DNA of 64,000 nt, taken from positions 5,292,137 to 5,356,136 of the forward strand of contig AP025252.1 of NCBI GenBank assembly GCA_016865505.2. Reading direction: 5' to 3'. The translations under genes and the position numbers were made by a program. Shown one piece after another: positions 1 to 7,806 of this stretch. Origin of the DNA: Bryobacterales bacterium F-183. Lineage in GTDB: Bacteria; Acidobacteriota; Terriglobia; Bryobacterales; Bryobacteraceae. Under the pieces are notes generated by a model. It saw only the letters and a list, made by a program, of their open reading frames with translations, was not told the origin of the DNA and searched no databases. The first letter of the stretch is position 1, and each line of letters begins with the position of its first letter.

Positions 1-1
1 C

Positions 2-295
2 AAGAATCTGGACACGATGATTCGCCGGTTCCAGGAAGCGGGCGCGACAGTGGTGCTGGTGGGCATCACGCTGCCGCGCAATTACGGCGACGACTACATC
101 AAGGGTTTTGAGAAGAACTACACCGACCTCGCCAAAGAGTACCGCCTGCCCCACGTGCCGTTCCTTCTCGAAGGCATTTGGACGCCCACCGGTAGCGTAC
201 CGGGCATGTTCCAGGAGGACGGCATCCATCCGACGGCCAAAGGTACGCCGGTGATGGCGGCGACGGTGTTCAAGAAGATCGAAAAGCTGCTGTAA
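2..295 (+). CDS. SGNH/GDSL arylesterase-like hydrolase (3' end only)
   Basis: This is the C-terminal part of an SGNH-fold esterase of the TesA/arylesterase type; the reading frame is open through the left edge, so the 5' part lies outside the window. The visible segment has the family's core strand (VVLVGITLP) and the block V signature DGIHPTAKG, which carries the catalytic Asp and His. TesA-like enzymes hydrolyse acyl thioesters or aryl and lipid esters, usually in the periplasm. The nucleophile Ser block and any signal peptide are not visible, so substrate and location cannot be judged. The stop lies 3 bp before the stop of the converging Hcp-like gene. Confidence 0.85.
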   Translation, partial: KNLDTMIRRFQEAGATVVLVGITLPRNYGDDYIKGFEKNYTDLAKEYRLPHVPFLLEGIWTPTGSVPGMFQEDGIHPTAKGTPVMAATVFKKIEKLL

Positions 296-298
296 CGG

Positions 299-721
299 CT
301 ACTTCACCAACAGGAACTTGAGCACAATCTGATCAGTCGGCAGTCGGGAACCATCACCACCACTCCCCACCTGGTAACCAGCAACCCGAACCCCGTAAAA
401 ACTGTACTTCTTGATCAGAGTGGGCCTAGCGCCGGTACGTACGACGTACAAGGCCGCAGTCTTGAATGACTCTTTGATCACCGCGGCTTGGAAGAGCTTA
501 GGTGAGGCAGTGCCGTACTCGGCAATCGCCGCAAGTTCCTCCTTGCTGTAGGCAGGACGTCCAATGATGCTGCCGGGATTCTTCACAACATCAACGGGGG
601 CGTCGTCTGTGTTTTCTGCCTTCTGAAACGCGTAGTGCAGCAACCGGATCGTTTTCTCGTAGCCCTTGTCTGTGACGTCGCCGTTGATTCCGTCAATCTT
701 CAGGTAGTATTTCTCCGACAT
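299..721 (-). CDS. Hcp-like (type VI secretion tube family) protein
   Basis: A 140-residue protein of the Hcp family (type VI secretion tube/effector fold). It opens with YYLKIDGINGDVTDKG, the typical Hcp start (LKIDGIxGEStD). The C-terminal half follows the family pattern: ASPKLFQAAV, then a strand with ALYVVRTG, then the YSFYGVRVAGYQVG strand pair. The start at 721 is chosen because AAGGAG sits at the right distance upstream; a longer frame reaches 775 without support. No sheath, baseplate, ClpV or VgrG gene occurs in the window, so this is an orphan copy. It may be a secreted Hcp-like protein or serve a T6SS encoded elsewhere. Family assignment is good; function is open. Confidence 0.75.
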   Translation of the reverse strand: MSEKYYLKIDGINGDVTDKGYEKTIRLLHYAFQKAENTDDAPVDVVKNPGSIIGRPAYSKEELAAIAEYGTASPKLFQAAVIKESFKTAALYVVRTGARPTLIKKYSFYGVRVAGYQVGSGGDGSRLPTDQIVLKFLLVK

Positions 722-797
722 CGCGCTCTCCTTGTTCTTTGGTGACCTTCGCAACGTTAGCGACGGCCATCGCACAGTTGGAGCGCGAATAAGTGAA

Positions 798-1112
798 TTA
801 ATCTTCCATAACCATATTTACTCTGGGCTTCCACCCAAACTCCTTCAGATCCACCTTTTTGCCGCGAAACCGTACGCCTTCCGCCTCCAGACGGAAGCGC
901 TGCTCAAACGCGCCATGCCCGGTGAGCGAGATCTTTCCACCCGCGCCCAGCACGCGATGCCAGGGCACCAGACCTTCTTTCAACGCGCGAGCCACCATGC
1001 GAGGCGCACGAGGATAACCTGCCAGTTCCGCAATCTGGCCGTACGTCGCCACCTTGCCTTTTGGAATACGCCGGACCGCGGCACGGATTGCCAAAACCAT
1101 TTGTTCCTGCAT
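798..1112 (-). CDS. Alkyltransferase-like protein (ATL, MGMT-like)
   Basis: A 104-residue protein of the O6-methylguanine-DNA methyltransferase C-terminal fold. It has the winged-helix region IPKGKVATYGQIAELAGYP (residues 16-34), the arginine finger region APRMVARAL, and the active-site motif. The motif reads PWHRV (residues 50-54), so Trp51 replaces the alkyl-accepting Cys of PCHRV. This defines the ATL subfamily, which binds O6-alkylguanine and flags it for nucleotide excision repair rather than reversing the damage. It is divergent from the next gene, with start codons only 12 bp apart, so promoter elements must overlap coding sequence. Confidence 0.9.
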   Translation of the reverse strand: MQEQMVLAIRAAVRRIPKGKVATYGQIAELAGYPRAPRMVARALKEGLVPWHRVLGAGGKISLTGHGAFEQRFRLEAEGVRFRGKKVDLKEFGWKPRVNMVMED

Positions 1113-1124
1113 AATGGGCTATTT

Positions 1125-1724
1125 ATGGGACTCGAAGCCACCGCCAAAGTAACACTCGCCGGCAAGCCTATCGGCGAGGCCAAGGTCCAGCACGAAGGCG
1201 CGTTCCTGCTCATCCGCGGCGCTGCGCATCGAGTCAAGATTCCCGCCGCCGACCTGAAGGGCGCATCGGCCGCGAATGGCATTCTGCGCGTGGAGTTCGC
1301 GGAGGGTCCGGCAGAGATCGACCTGGGCGACCCCGCGGCGGCGAAGTGGGCCGACAAGATCCTGAACCCGCCGACCCGCGCCTCAAAGCTGGGCATCAAA
1401 CCCGGCACCACCATCTACGCGCAAGGCAAGTTCGATCGCGACTTCGAAACCGAAGCGCCAGACCGCGTCGCCACGCCTGCAAAAGCGGACCTGCTGCTGA
1501 TCGAGATCACGCATCCGCCGGAGCTCGCCGATGCCATCGCGCTAGGCCGCAAAATGCACGCCAAAGCCGCGATCTGGGTGGTGTACCCGAAGGGCCGCAA
1601 GGACACCGTGAACGAGATGCAGGTGCTGAACGCCATGCGCGAGGCCGGGTTCACCGACACCAAGGTCTGCGGCTTCAACGCCACGCATACGGCACTGCGC
1701 TTTGTGCATCGCAAAGCCCGGTAA
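1125..1724 (+). CDS. DUF3052-like hypothetical protein
   Basis: A 199-residue soluble protein. The N-terminal about 100 residues (MGLEATAKVTLAGKPIGEAKVQHEG) look like a small beta-rich domain of unknown role. The C-terminal half (KADLLLIEITHPPELADAI, AAIWVVYPKGRKD, EMQVLNAMREAGFTDTKV) resembles the Rossmann-like DUF3052 family, whose function is unknown. The start at 1125 is inferred: the frame is open further upstream, but that stretch lies antisense to the ATL gene and codes poorly. It reads toward xseB with an 11 bp gap and may be the first gene of the xseB-ispA-tlyA-nadK run. Confidence 0.7.
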   Translation: MGLEATAKVTLAGKPIGEAKVQHEGAFLLIRGAAHRVKIPAADLKGASAANGILRVEFAEGPAEIDLGDPAAAKWADKILNPPTRASKLGIKPGTTIYAQGKFDRDFETEAPDRVATPAKADLLLIEITHPPELADAIALGRKMHAKAAIWVVYPKGRKDTVNEMQVLNAMREAGFTDTKVCGFNATHTALRFVHRKAR

Positions 1725-1735
1725 ACTAGAAGTCA

Positions 1736-1999
1736 ATGCCCGAATCAACCACGCCGCCGTCGTTTGAGACGGGCCTCAAGGAACTTGAGGACATCGTGAA
1801 AGAGATGGAATCCGGCGACCTTCCGCTGGAACGAGCCCTGGCGTTGTTCGAACGCGGCATGAACCTCAGCGGTGCGTGCCGAAAGCAGTTGGAAGAAGCG
1901 GAAACGCGCGTCGAAATCCTGATGCAACGCGGCAACAAAGTGATCGCCAAACCGTTCGAACCGGGCTCCTCCAAGCCCCCACAATCCTTTTCAGAATAA
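1736..1999 (+). CDS. xseB: Exodeoxyribonuclease VII small subunit
   Basis: An 87-residue XseB. The family core is clear: SFETGLKELEDIVKEMESGDLPLE, then ALALFERGM and CRKQLEEAETRV, forming two long helices of a coiled hairpin. It partners with XseA to degrade single-stranded DNA to oligonucleotides; xseA is not in this window. The stop TAA overlaps the ispA start (TAATG), the usual xseB-ispA arrangement and a sign of translational coupling. The C-terminal tail is rich in Ser/Pro and probably disordered. Confidence 0.95.
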   Translation: MPESTTPPSFETGLKELEDIVKEMESGDLPLERALALFERGMNLSGACRKQLEEAETRVEILMQRGNKVIAKPFEPGSSKPPQSFSE

Positions 2000-2883
2000 T
2001 GACCCTGGACGACTTCATTCGGGACCAAGCCGCACTCGCGGATGCCGCCCTGAACCGTTGGACCCCGGACGCCACGATCGCGCCGGAAACCATCCACAAA
2101 GCCATGCGCTACAGCCTGTTTGCAGGCGGCAAGCGCATACGGCCTCTTCTTTGCATCGCCGCAGGCAAGGCGGTGGACCCGAACGTAACGGGCATCGAGA
2201 ACGCCGCCATCGCGCTGGAACTCATCCATACGTACTCGCTGATTCACGACGATCTGCCGGCGCTCGATAACGACGATCTGCGTCGCGGCAGGCCCACGAA
2301 TCACAAGGTGTTTGGCGATGCCATGGCTATCCTCGCCGGCGATTCCCTGCTCACCCTTGCCTTTGAAGTACTCGCCAAGCTGCCGGACACTTCGGACAGG
2401 ACCAAGGTCGCGCTGATCGCCGAACTCGCCACCGCTTCCGGTACCGTCGGCGGCATGATCGGCGGCCAGGTACACGACATCGAAGGCGAGCGTCAAAAGC
2501 CTACGGCAGAGCTGCTCGAACGCATCCATCGCGCCAAGACCGGTGCCCTGCTCCGCGCCAGCGTACGCATGGGCGCTTTGTATGCCGGCGCTACGGACGC
2601 ACAGTACCAGGCGCTGTCGAGCTTTGGCGAGCACGTTGGCCTGGCCTTCCAGATTGTCGACGACATCCTGGATGTCGAGCAGTCTTCCGAAGAGTTGGGC
2701 AAGACGGCGGGCAAGGATCAGGCTCAGGAAAAGATCACATTCCCGGCTGTGTATGGGCTGGCCAAGTCCAAAGAGATGGCGGAGGCCGAACGTCTCGCCG
2801 CGCATCAGGCGCTCGACAGCTTTGGCGATGCCGCACGCTGGCTGCGCGAGATCGCCGATCTTGTGGTTCACAGAAAGTCGTGA
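1999..2883 (+). CDS. ispA: Polyprenyl (farnesyl/geranyl) diphosphate synthase
   Basis: A 294-residue trans-prenyltransferase that condenses isopentenyl diphosphate with allylic diphosphates to make farnesyl-length precursors for quinones and undecaprenyl phosphate. The first Asp-rich motif DDLPALD is at residues 84-90 and the second, DDILD, at 221-225. GGKRIRP (residues 43-49) is the IPP-binding loop. Length and position after xseB fit IspA. Chain length cannot be fixed from the sequence alone. The start overlaps the xseB stop by one base, and the stop overlaps the GTG start of tlyA. Confidence 0.95.
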   Translation: MTLDDFIRDQAALADAALNRWTPDATIAPETIHKAMRYSLFAGGKRIRPLLCIAAGKAVDPNVTGIENAAIALELIHTYSLIHDDLPALDNDDLRRGRPTNHKVFGDAMAILAGDSLLTLAFEVLAKLPDTSDRTKVALIAELATASGTVGGMIGGQVHDIEGERQKPTAELLERIHRAKTGALLRASVRMGALYAGATDAQYQALSSFGEHVGLAFQIVDDILDVEQSSEELGKTAGKDQAQEKITFPAVYGLAKSKEMAEAERLAAHQALDSFGDAARWLREIADLVVHRKS

Positions 2884-3608
2884 AGCTGCGTGCCGACCAA
2901 TTGCTAGTGGATCGCGGCCTCGCTGAGTCGCGCGAAAAAGCCAAGGCGCTGATCCTTGCGGGCGCGGTTCGCGTGAACGGGCAACGTCTCGACAAGCCCG
3001 GCCACAACATCGCCATCGACGCGCAGGTGGAGCTGACGCAAAAGCTGAAGTACGTGTCGCGCGGCGGCCTGAAGCTCGAAGGCGCGCTGGACCATTTCCA
3101 GATCGACCCCGCCGGCATGACCTGTCTTGACATCGGCGCATCCACCGGCGGCTTTACCGATTGCCTGCTGCAGCGCGGCGCCACCCATGTGTACGCCATC
3201 GATTCCGGGACGTCGCAACTCGATTGGAAGATCCGCAACGATCCTCGCGTCACGGTGAAAGAGCATTACAACGCGAGGCATCTGAATCCGGCCGATTTCC
3301 CCGCAAAAATCGACCTCATCGTCTGTGATGTATCATTTATTTCGGTCACGCTGGTGCTGCCGCCCGCGCTTCCAACATTGCATGAGCGGAGCCAGATGGT
3401 TATCCTGATCAAACCGCAATTCGAGGCTGGCCGTGCCCAGGTGGGCAAAGGCGGCATCGTGCGCGACCCCGAGGTGCACCGCGACGTTTGCGCCCGGATC
3501 GAGAGATTCGTGCAGGACACTTTGGCTTTCGCAAACACAGCGATCATCCCGTCGCCGATTCTTGGCGCAGAAGGCAATCAGGAGTTCCTATTGCATGCCC
3601 GCCGTTGA
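2880..3608 (+). CDS. tlyA: TlyA family rRNA (cytidine-2'-O)-methyltransferase
   Basis: A 242-residue TlyA-type protein with an N-terminal S4 RNA-binding domain (residues 1-60, RADQLLVDRGLAESREKAK) and a C-terminal FtsJ-like Rossmann methyltransferase domain. The SAM motif DIGASTGGFTD lies at residues 84-94, and IVCDVSFIS and ILIKPQFEAG follow. The family 2'-O-methylates cytidines in 16S and/or 23S rRNA; some members are described as hemolysins. The GTG start at 2880 overlaps the ispA stop by 4 bp. It ends inside the start of nadK, so the genes are translationally coupled. Confidence 0.93.
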   Translation: MKLRADQLLVDRGLAESREKAKALILAGAVRVNGQRLDKPGHNIAIDAQVELTQKLKYVSRGGLKLEGALDHFQIDPAGMTCLDIGASTGGFTDCLLQRGATHVYAIDSGTSQLDWKIRNDPRVTVKEHYNARHLNPADFPAKIDLIVCDVSFISVTLVLPPALPTLHERSQMVILIKPQFEAGRAQVGKGGIVRDPEVHRDVCARIERFVQDTLAFANTAIIPSPILGAEGNQEFLLHARR

Positions 3609-4458
3609 GTCCGTCTGCGTATTCTCCAAGCCAAACATCGCGGACGCTCACACCATCGTTCCCGAACTGCTTGAGTGGTTAGAAGCCCGTCGCATTGAGA
3701 CACGTATCGACCATCAAACCGCGCTGTACGCCGGCCGCGACAACGGCGTCGACCGTGAGGCTCTGGTCGACAACACGCAGATGGCAATTGTCCTGGGTGG
3801 CGACGGTACCTTGCTCGCCGCCGCGCGCGCCGTTGGTGGACGCGACATCCCGCTGCTTGCGGTGAATTTCGGCAGCTTGGGCTTTCTCACCACCATCACG
3901 CTCGACCAGATGTACCCGGAGCTCGAACGCGCTTTAAAAGGCGACTTCCGCATCGGTGCGCGCCGCATGTTGCATTGCGAAGTGGTTCGCAACGGCGAAG
4001 TCATCGGCCAGTACGAAGCGCTCAACGACGTCGTGTTTTCTAAGGCTGCGCTCGCCCGCATGGTGAACCTCGACGCCTGGGTGGACCACCACTATGTCTG
4101 CCGCTATCGGGCCGACGGCCTGGTGATTTCGACGCCCACAGGATCGACGGCATACTCGCTGTCGGCCGGAGGTCCCATCGTCTATCCGACGGTGGAAGCG
4201 CTCTGCCTGACACCGATCTGCCCGCACGTTTTAACCAATCGCCCGGTGCTTCTGCCGGGCTCCAGTGTGATCCGGATCGACGTCCTCGACGACGACGATT
4301 CCCTGTTCCTCACCGCCGACGGCCAGGTGGGTGAACCGGTAAAGAAGAACGACCAGGTGCGCTGCCGCGTCTCCGACAAGAGCGTGCGCCTGATCCGGCC
4401 TCCGCAACTACGCTTCTTTGACGTACTCCGCGCCAAATTGAAATGGGGGGAACGCTAA
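3595..4458 (+). CDS. nadK: NAD kinase
   Basis: A 287-residue ATP-NAD kinase that makes NADP from NAD. It carries the diagnostic GGDGT motif (residues 68-72), the NFGSLGFLT segment, the ALNDVV motif that contacts NAD, and the conserved glycine-rich region PTGSTAYSLSAGGPIV. The ATG at 3595 is preceded by CAGGAG and overlaps the 3' end of tlyA by 14 bp, which supports coupling. A longer frame upstream lies wholly within tlyA and is not real. Confidence 0.95.
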   Translation: MPAVESVCVFSKPNIADAHTIVPELLEWLEARRIETRIDHQTALYAGRDNGVDREALVDNTQMAIVLGGDGTLLAAARAVGGRDIPLLAVNFGSLGFLTTITLDQMYPELERALKGDFRIGARRMLHCEVVRNGEVIGQYEALNDVVFSKAALARMVNLDAWVDHHYVCRYRADGLVISTPTGSTAYSLSAGGPIVYPTVEALCLTPICPHVLTNRPVLLPGSSVIRIDVLDDDDSLFLTADGQVGEPVKKNDQVRCRVSDKSVRLIRPPQLRFFDVLRAKLKWGER

Positions 4459-4463
4459 ACCAG

Positions 4464-5741
4464 ATGTCATTGTTCAAGAGCATCTCGTTAACCGGCTGGA
4501 TCATCATCGGCCTCGTGGCCGGCATCGCAGTGGGACATTACACGCCCGACGTGGGCAAGAGCATGTCCATCTTCGCGAACATCTTTCTGCGCCTGATCAA
4601 GTCGATCATCGCGCCGTTGCTGTTTGCCACGCTCGTGCACGGCATGGCCGGCATTGGCGACATCAAGGCGATGGGCCGCATCGGCGCCAAAGCCATCGCG
4701 TATTTCGAGATTCTCACCACCATCGCGCTGTTCGTCGGCCTCGGCTTTGTGAACCTCTTTAAGCCCGGCGTCGGCGTCGAGATCACCGAAGCCGCCAAGG
4801 CCAACATCCCACAGACTAAGCCGCAGAACTTGCAGCAGATCCTCGAACACACCTTCCCCACCTCGGTGATTCAGTCCATGGCGGAAGGCGAAGTACTGCA
4901 GTTGGTCGTCTTCACCTTCCTGTTCGGCATCGCCTGCGCCGCCATCGGATCTCGCGCCAAGCATGTCGTCGACTTCTGCGAAAGCCTGGCGGAAGTGATG
5001 TTCCGCTACACCAAGTACGTCATGTACCTGGCGCCGCTCGGTGTGTTCGGCGCCATCGCCGCAACCGTGGGATCGAGAGGCCTGGCAGCGCTGGTCCCGA
5101 TGATCAAGCTGGTGGGCACGCTGTACGCCGCGCAGATCTTCTTCGTGGTCGCAGTCTTTGTCCCGACGATGATTCTGACCAAGGTCCCTGTGAAGCGCTT
5201 CTGGACCTTCGCGAAGGAACCGTTCATCATCGCCTTCACCACAGCATCGAGCGAATCGGCACTGCCCCGCGCGCTGCAGAACATGCAGAGCTTTGGCGTA
5301 CCCAAGCACATTGTGTCGTTCGTGTTGCCCACCGGTTACAGCTTCAACCTGGACGGCACCACGCTCTACCTCGCACTGGCCGCTGTGTTCTGCGCACAGG
5401 TCGTAAATCTGGAGTTGGACTTTGGCCGCCAGATCATCATCCTGTTGACCCTGATGCTCACGTCCAAAGGCGTGGCTGGTGTACCTCGCGCCTCGCTGGT
5501 GGTGCTGTCCGGCACCTTGGCCACGTTCGGCATCCCGGCGGAAGGCATCGGCCTGATTCTGGGTGTCGACGCCTTTATGGATATGGCTCGTACGTCGGTG
5601 AACGTGTTGGGCAACTGCTTGGCGTCGGCTGTCGTTGGCCGTTGGGAAGGAATCCAGTATCCCACCCACGACGAGCCCATCAACATCGAAACGGCGGCAA
5701 ACAACCAGTCGCCGCTGGTTGTCGCCGCCACTGCGGACTAG
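4464..5741 (+). CDS. Dicarboxylate/amino acid:cation symporter (DAACS family)
   Basis: A 425-residue membrane transporter of the GltP/DctA family. The two re-entrant hairpin signatures are present: ASSESALP (residues 261-268, the serine-rich HP1 motif) and GYSFNLDGT (291-299), with several hydrophobic spans before them. Family members import glutamate, aspartate or C4-dicarboxylates with H+ or Na+. The ATG at 4464, 5 bp after the nadK stop, is favoured because GGGGGGAA lies about 11 bp upstream; an in-frame ATG at 4443 would overlap nadK. Substrate cannot be set from sequence. Confidence 0.9.
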   Translation: MSLFKSISLTGWIIIGLVAGIAVGHYTPDVGKSMSIFANIFLRLIKSIIAPLLFATLVHGMAGIGDIKAMGRIGAKAIAYFEILTTIALFVGLGFVNLFKPGVGVEITEAAKANIPQTKPQNLQQILEHTFPTSVIQSMAEGEVLQLVVFTFLFGIACAAIGSRAKHVVDFCESLAEVMFRYTKYVMYLAPLGVFGAIAATVGSRGLAALVPMIKLVGTLYAAQIFFVVAVFVPTMILTKVPVKRFWTFAKEPFIIAFTTASSESALPRALQNMQSFGVPKHIVSFVLPTGYSFNLDGTTLYLALAAVFCAQVVNLELDFGRQIIILLTLMLTSKGVAGVPRASLVVLSGTLATFGIPAEGIGLILGVDAFMDMARTSVNVLGNCLASAVVGRWEGIQYPTHDEPINIETAANNQSPLVVAATAD

Positions 5742-5753
5742 TCCGGATTCGAG

Positions 5754-6398
5754 TTACGGCGCGAGGCGTTCAATGCGCCACGCGCCGTTTTCTTTGGTGT
5801 ACTGCAACCGGTCATGCAGGCGGCTACGGCGTCCCTGCCAAAACTCGATCGAGTGTGGTTCCACCAGATACCCCCCCCAAATTTCCGGGCAGACTGGCGG
5901 TTTTTGCTCGGTAAATTCTGCCTTCGCCTGCTCAAACCGCTGTTCGAGCCACTCGCGAGTCGGAATCACCTGACTCTGCGGGGATACCGAAGCACCGATC
6001 TGCGATAACAACGGACGAGTGGCGAAATACTTCTCCGACTCCTCGCGCGGCACTTTCTTAACCTTTCCTAACACTCGCACCTGCCGTTCCAGTTCATTCC
6101 AGAAAAATACCAGTGCGGCTTTCGGATTTTCCTTGAGTTGCTGGCCCTTAGCGCTATGATAGTTCGTAAAGAAAACGAAGCCGCTATCGGCAAAGCCTTT
6201 GAGGAGTACGATTCGCGCCGTAGGTTCCCCGTCCGAACTACAGGTTGCCAAGGTCATGGCATTCGGTTCTCGTAACCCAGATGCAACAGCCTGATCAAAC
6301 CACCGGCCGAATTGCACAATAGGATCCGGGTCCACATCCGTCAGTTGGAGAGTGGCTTGCTTATATTCCTCGCGGATTTGTTGAAACGTAGCTTCCAT
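5754..6398 (-). CDS. pdxH: Pyridoxamine/pyridoxine 5'-phosphate oxidase
   Basis: A 214-residue flavoenzyme that oxidises PNP or PMP to pyridoxal 5'-phosphate. The N-terminal EYKQATLQLTDVDPDPIVQF segment, the FMN-binding region ARIVLLKGFADSGFVFFTNY, and the C-terminal EFWQGRRSRLHDR...RLAP all match the PdxH family closely. Its 3' end lies 12 bp from the stop of the converging symporter gene, and a perfect 12-bp palindrome (5734-5745) spans the symporter stop codon. Confidence 0.96.
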   Translation of the reverse strand: MEATFQQIREEYKQATLQLTDVDPDPIVQFGRWFDQAVASGLREPNAMTLATCSSDGEPTARIVLLKGFADSGFVFFTNYHSAKGQQLKENPKAALVFFWNELERQVRVLGKVKKVPREESEKYFATRPLLSQIGASVSPQSQVIPTREWLEQRFEQAKAEFTEQKPPVCPEIWGGYLVEPHSIEFWQGRRSRLHDRLQYTKENGAWRIERLAP

Positions 6399-6449
6399 TG
6401 GTTCGCGTCTCGTTCAGGGGGTCGCTTCCAGAGTAGTCGTAAAAAGGTA

Positions 6450-6467
6450 CATCCATCTATATGGATG
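6450..6467. promoter_or_regulatory. Perfect inverted repeat between pdxH and the CxxCH protein gene
   Basis: CATCCAT-CTAT-ATGGATG forms a perfect 7-bp inverted repeat with a 4-base spacer, in the 127-bp divergent region between pdxH (start 6398) and the gene starting at 6526. It could be an operator or a hairpin in the leader of the rightward gene. No clear sigma-70 boxes were found around it. Confidence 0.35.
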
Positions 6468-6525
6468 CGAGAGTTCCTCTATCCGCTTGGGTTTTATTTA
6501 CCCATGAAGGAAGAAAGGGTCATGC

Positions 6526-7746
6526 ATGATGCATCGAAATAGGAAGTTGGGAGTTGTAATCTTCGGCCTCGCCACTGCGGCGATGGCTCTAGCAAATTCG
6601 GCCGGCGCACCCGCACGATTGAGCGGCGCACCGGGCGAGGGTACTTGTGCAGGCTGCCACGGCAGTACCGCTGTAAACTCCGGCGGCGGAAGCCTCACGA
6701 TTTCATTACCGGGTGGCGCGTCCACTTATACGCCCGGCCAAACCTACCGCGTGCGTGTCACGCTTGCCGATCCGACGGCCGCGCGCTGGGGATTCAGCAT
6801 GACGGTCAAGAAAGAGTCGAGTACCGATTTCGTGGGCTCTTTCGCTGTCCCCGCCGAACCGGCCACCCGGCTCGTTCAGTTGAACGGCTCGAATCAGTAC
6901 GCCACGCATTCGCCCAACGGCACCTTCCGCCAGCAGACCACGCAGGCTGCCTGGGAAGTGGATTGGACCGCACCCGCCGCCGGCACCGGCGCAGTTCGCT
7001 TCTACGCTGCCGGTAACGCCGCCAACAACAGTGCCAGCGCCGATGGTGCCGACAAGGTTTACACTGGCAGCCTTTCGCTCGGCGAAGCCTCTTCCGGCCC
7101 GGTGAACATCACCGCCGGCAACACCGTGATCCCGCAGTTTGTATTCGGTGGCGGCTGGACCTCCTCCTTGTACTTCACCAACAATACTGACGCGCAGGTG
7201 GCCTTCCCCGTCCGATTCTTCAATGATTCGGCCGCAGAGATGCCCTTTGGCGGCAGCGCCACCAAGCAATTGCAGATCCCTGCCAAAGGTACGGCGCTGA
7301 TCCAGGCGCAGAACACCGGCAGCCTCACCCAGGGTTGGGGAACGTTTGACCTGCCCACCGGCGTCACCGGCTACGGCGTGTTCCGCCAGGCGGCAGACGG
7401 CCGTCCGGACCAGGAAGCAGTCGTACCGTTCGCGGCATCGTCGGGTACGCGCGCCTCGCTCACCTATGATGAATCGAACCTGGTGACGGGCGTCGCGCTC
7501 TGGTACAACGGCTCGCAGGCCGCCACGGTCACCATCACGGCTCGCGATGAAGCGGGTGCGCAGATCGGCACCGGCACCATCACCATGCAGCCGGGTACGA
7601 AGACGGCCTTCGCCCTGTCGGACCGCGTGGGTGCGGTAGCTGGCAAGCGCGGCTTGGTCGAATTCACCAGCTCCGGCGGCAACATCGCAGTGCTCGGCCT
7701 GCGCTTTGCCAACGCCGCGTTCACGTCGATTCCCGCTGCGCCGTAA
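6526..7746 (+). CDS. Secreted choice-of-anchor V/Reeler-like protein with CxxCH motif
   Basis: A 406-residue secreted protein. Residues 1-27 form a signal peptide (RNRKLGVVIFGLATAAMALA). They are followed by GAPGEGTCAGCHGS, where Cys41, Cys44 and His45 make a CxxCH motif as in c-type heme sites. Residues 50-190 resemble the Reeler-like choice-of-anchor V domain, which is typically preceded by such a Cys motif. Residues 195-406 (VIPQFVFGGGWTSSLYFTN to LRFANAAFTSIPAAP) form a beta-rich module that also makes up most of the protein at 27567-28355. An in-frame ATG at 6529 is an equal start choice. Function is unknown; a surface or outer-membrane role is inferred. A strong terminator follows. Confidence 0.75.
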   Translation: MMHRNRKLGVVIFGLATAAMALANSAGAPARLSGAPGEGTCAGCHGSTAVNSGGGSLTISLPGGASTYTPGQTYRVRVTLADPTAARWGFSMTVKKESSTDFVGSFAVPAEPATRLVQLNGSNQYATHSPNGTFRQQTTQAAWEVDWTAPAAGTGAVRFYAAGNAANNSASADGADKVYTGSLSLGEASSGPVNITAGNTVIPQFVFGGGWTSSLYFTNNTDAQVAFPVRFFNDSAAEMPFGGSATKQLQIPAKGTALIQAQNTGSLTQGWGTFDLPTGVTGYGVFRQAADGRPDQEAVVPFAASSGTRASLTYDESNLVTGVALWYNGSQAATVTITARDEAGAQIGTGTITMQPGTKTAFALSDRVGAVAGKRGLVEFTSSGGNIAVLGLRFANAAFTSIPAAP

Positions 7747-7772
7747 ACTCGGAAGCAGTTGCAATGCAGAAG

Positions 7773-7804
7773 TCCCCAGGGTGCAAAACGCCCTGGGGAT
7801 TTTT
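7773..7804 (+). terminator. Rho-independent terminator
   Basis: A perfect 9-bp GC-rich stem (TCCCCAGGG/CCCTGGGGA, 7773-7781 and 7791-7799) with a 9-base loop is followed directly by TTTTT. It lies 26 bp after the stop of the CxxCH protein gene and ends 3 bp before the stop of the converging crystallin-domain gene. Confidence 0.92.
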
Positions 7805-7806
7805 CG

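Noticed and set aside
732-1124. Long plus-strand frame upstream of the DUF3052-like gene
   Set aside because: It lies antisense to the ATL gene, has Arg/His-rich non-protein-like text, and the domain-like sequence begins only at 1125.
1726-3141. 471-codon minus-strand frame across xseB-ispA-tlyA
   Set aside because: Arg/Ser/Gly-rich composition typical of antisense frames in high-GC DNA; the plus strand encodes three well-recognised proteins there.
4488-5669. 393-codon minus-strand frame
   Set aside because: Mirror frame of the DAACS symporter; His/Asp/Gly-rich with no family resemblance.
5734-5745. 12-bp palindrome CGGACTAGTCCG at the symporter stop as a terminator
   Set aside because: No loop-forming spacing or T-run; it contains the stop codon and may be coincidental.
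6706-7764. 352-codon minus-strand frame under the CxxCH protein
   Set aside because: Antisense shadow; it also crosses the strong terminator at 7773-7804.
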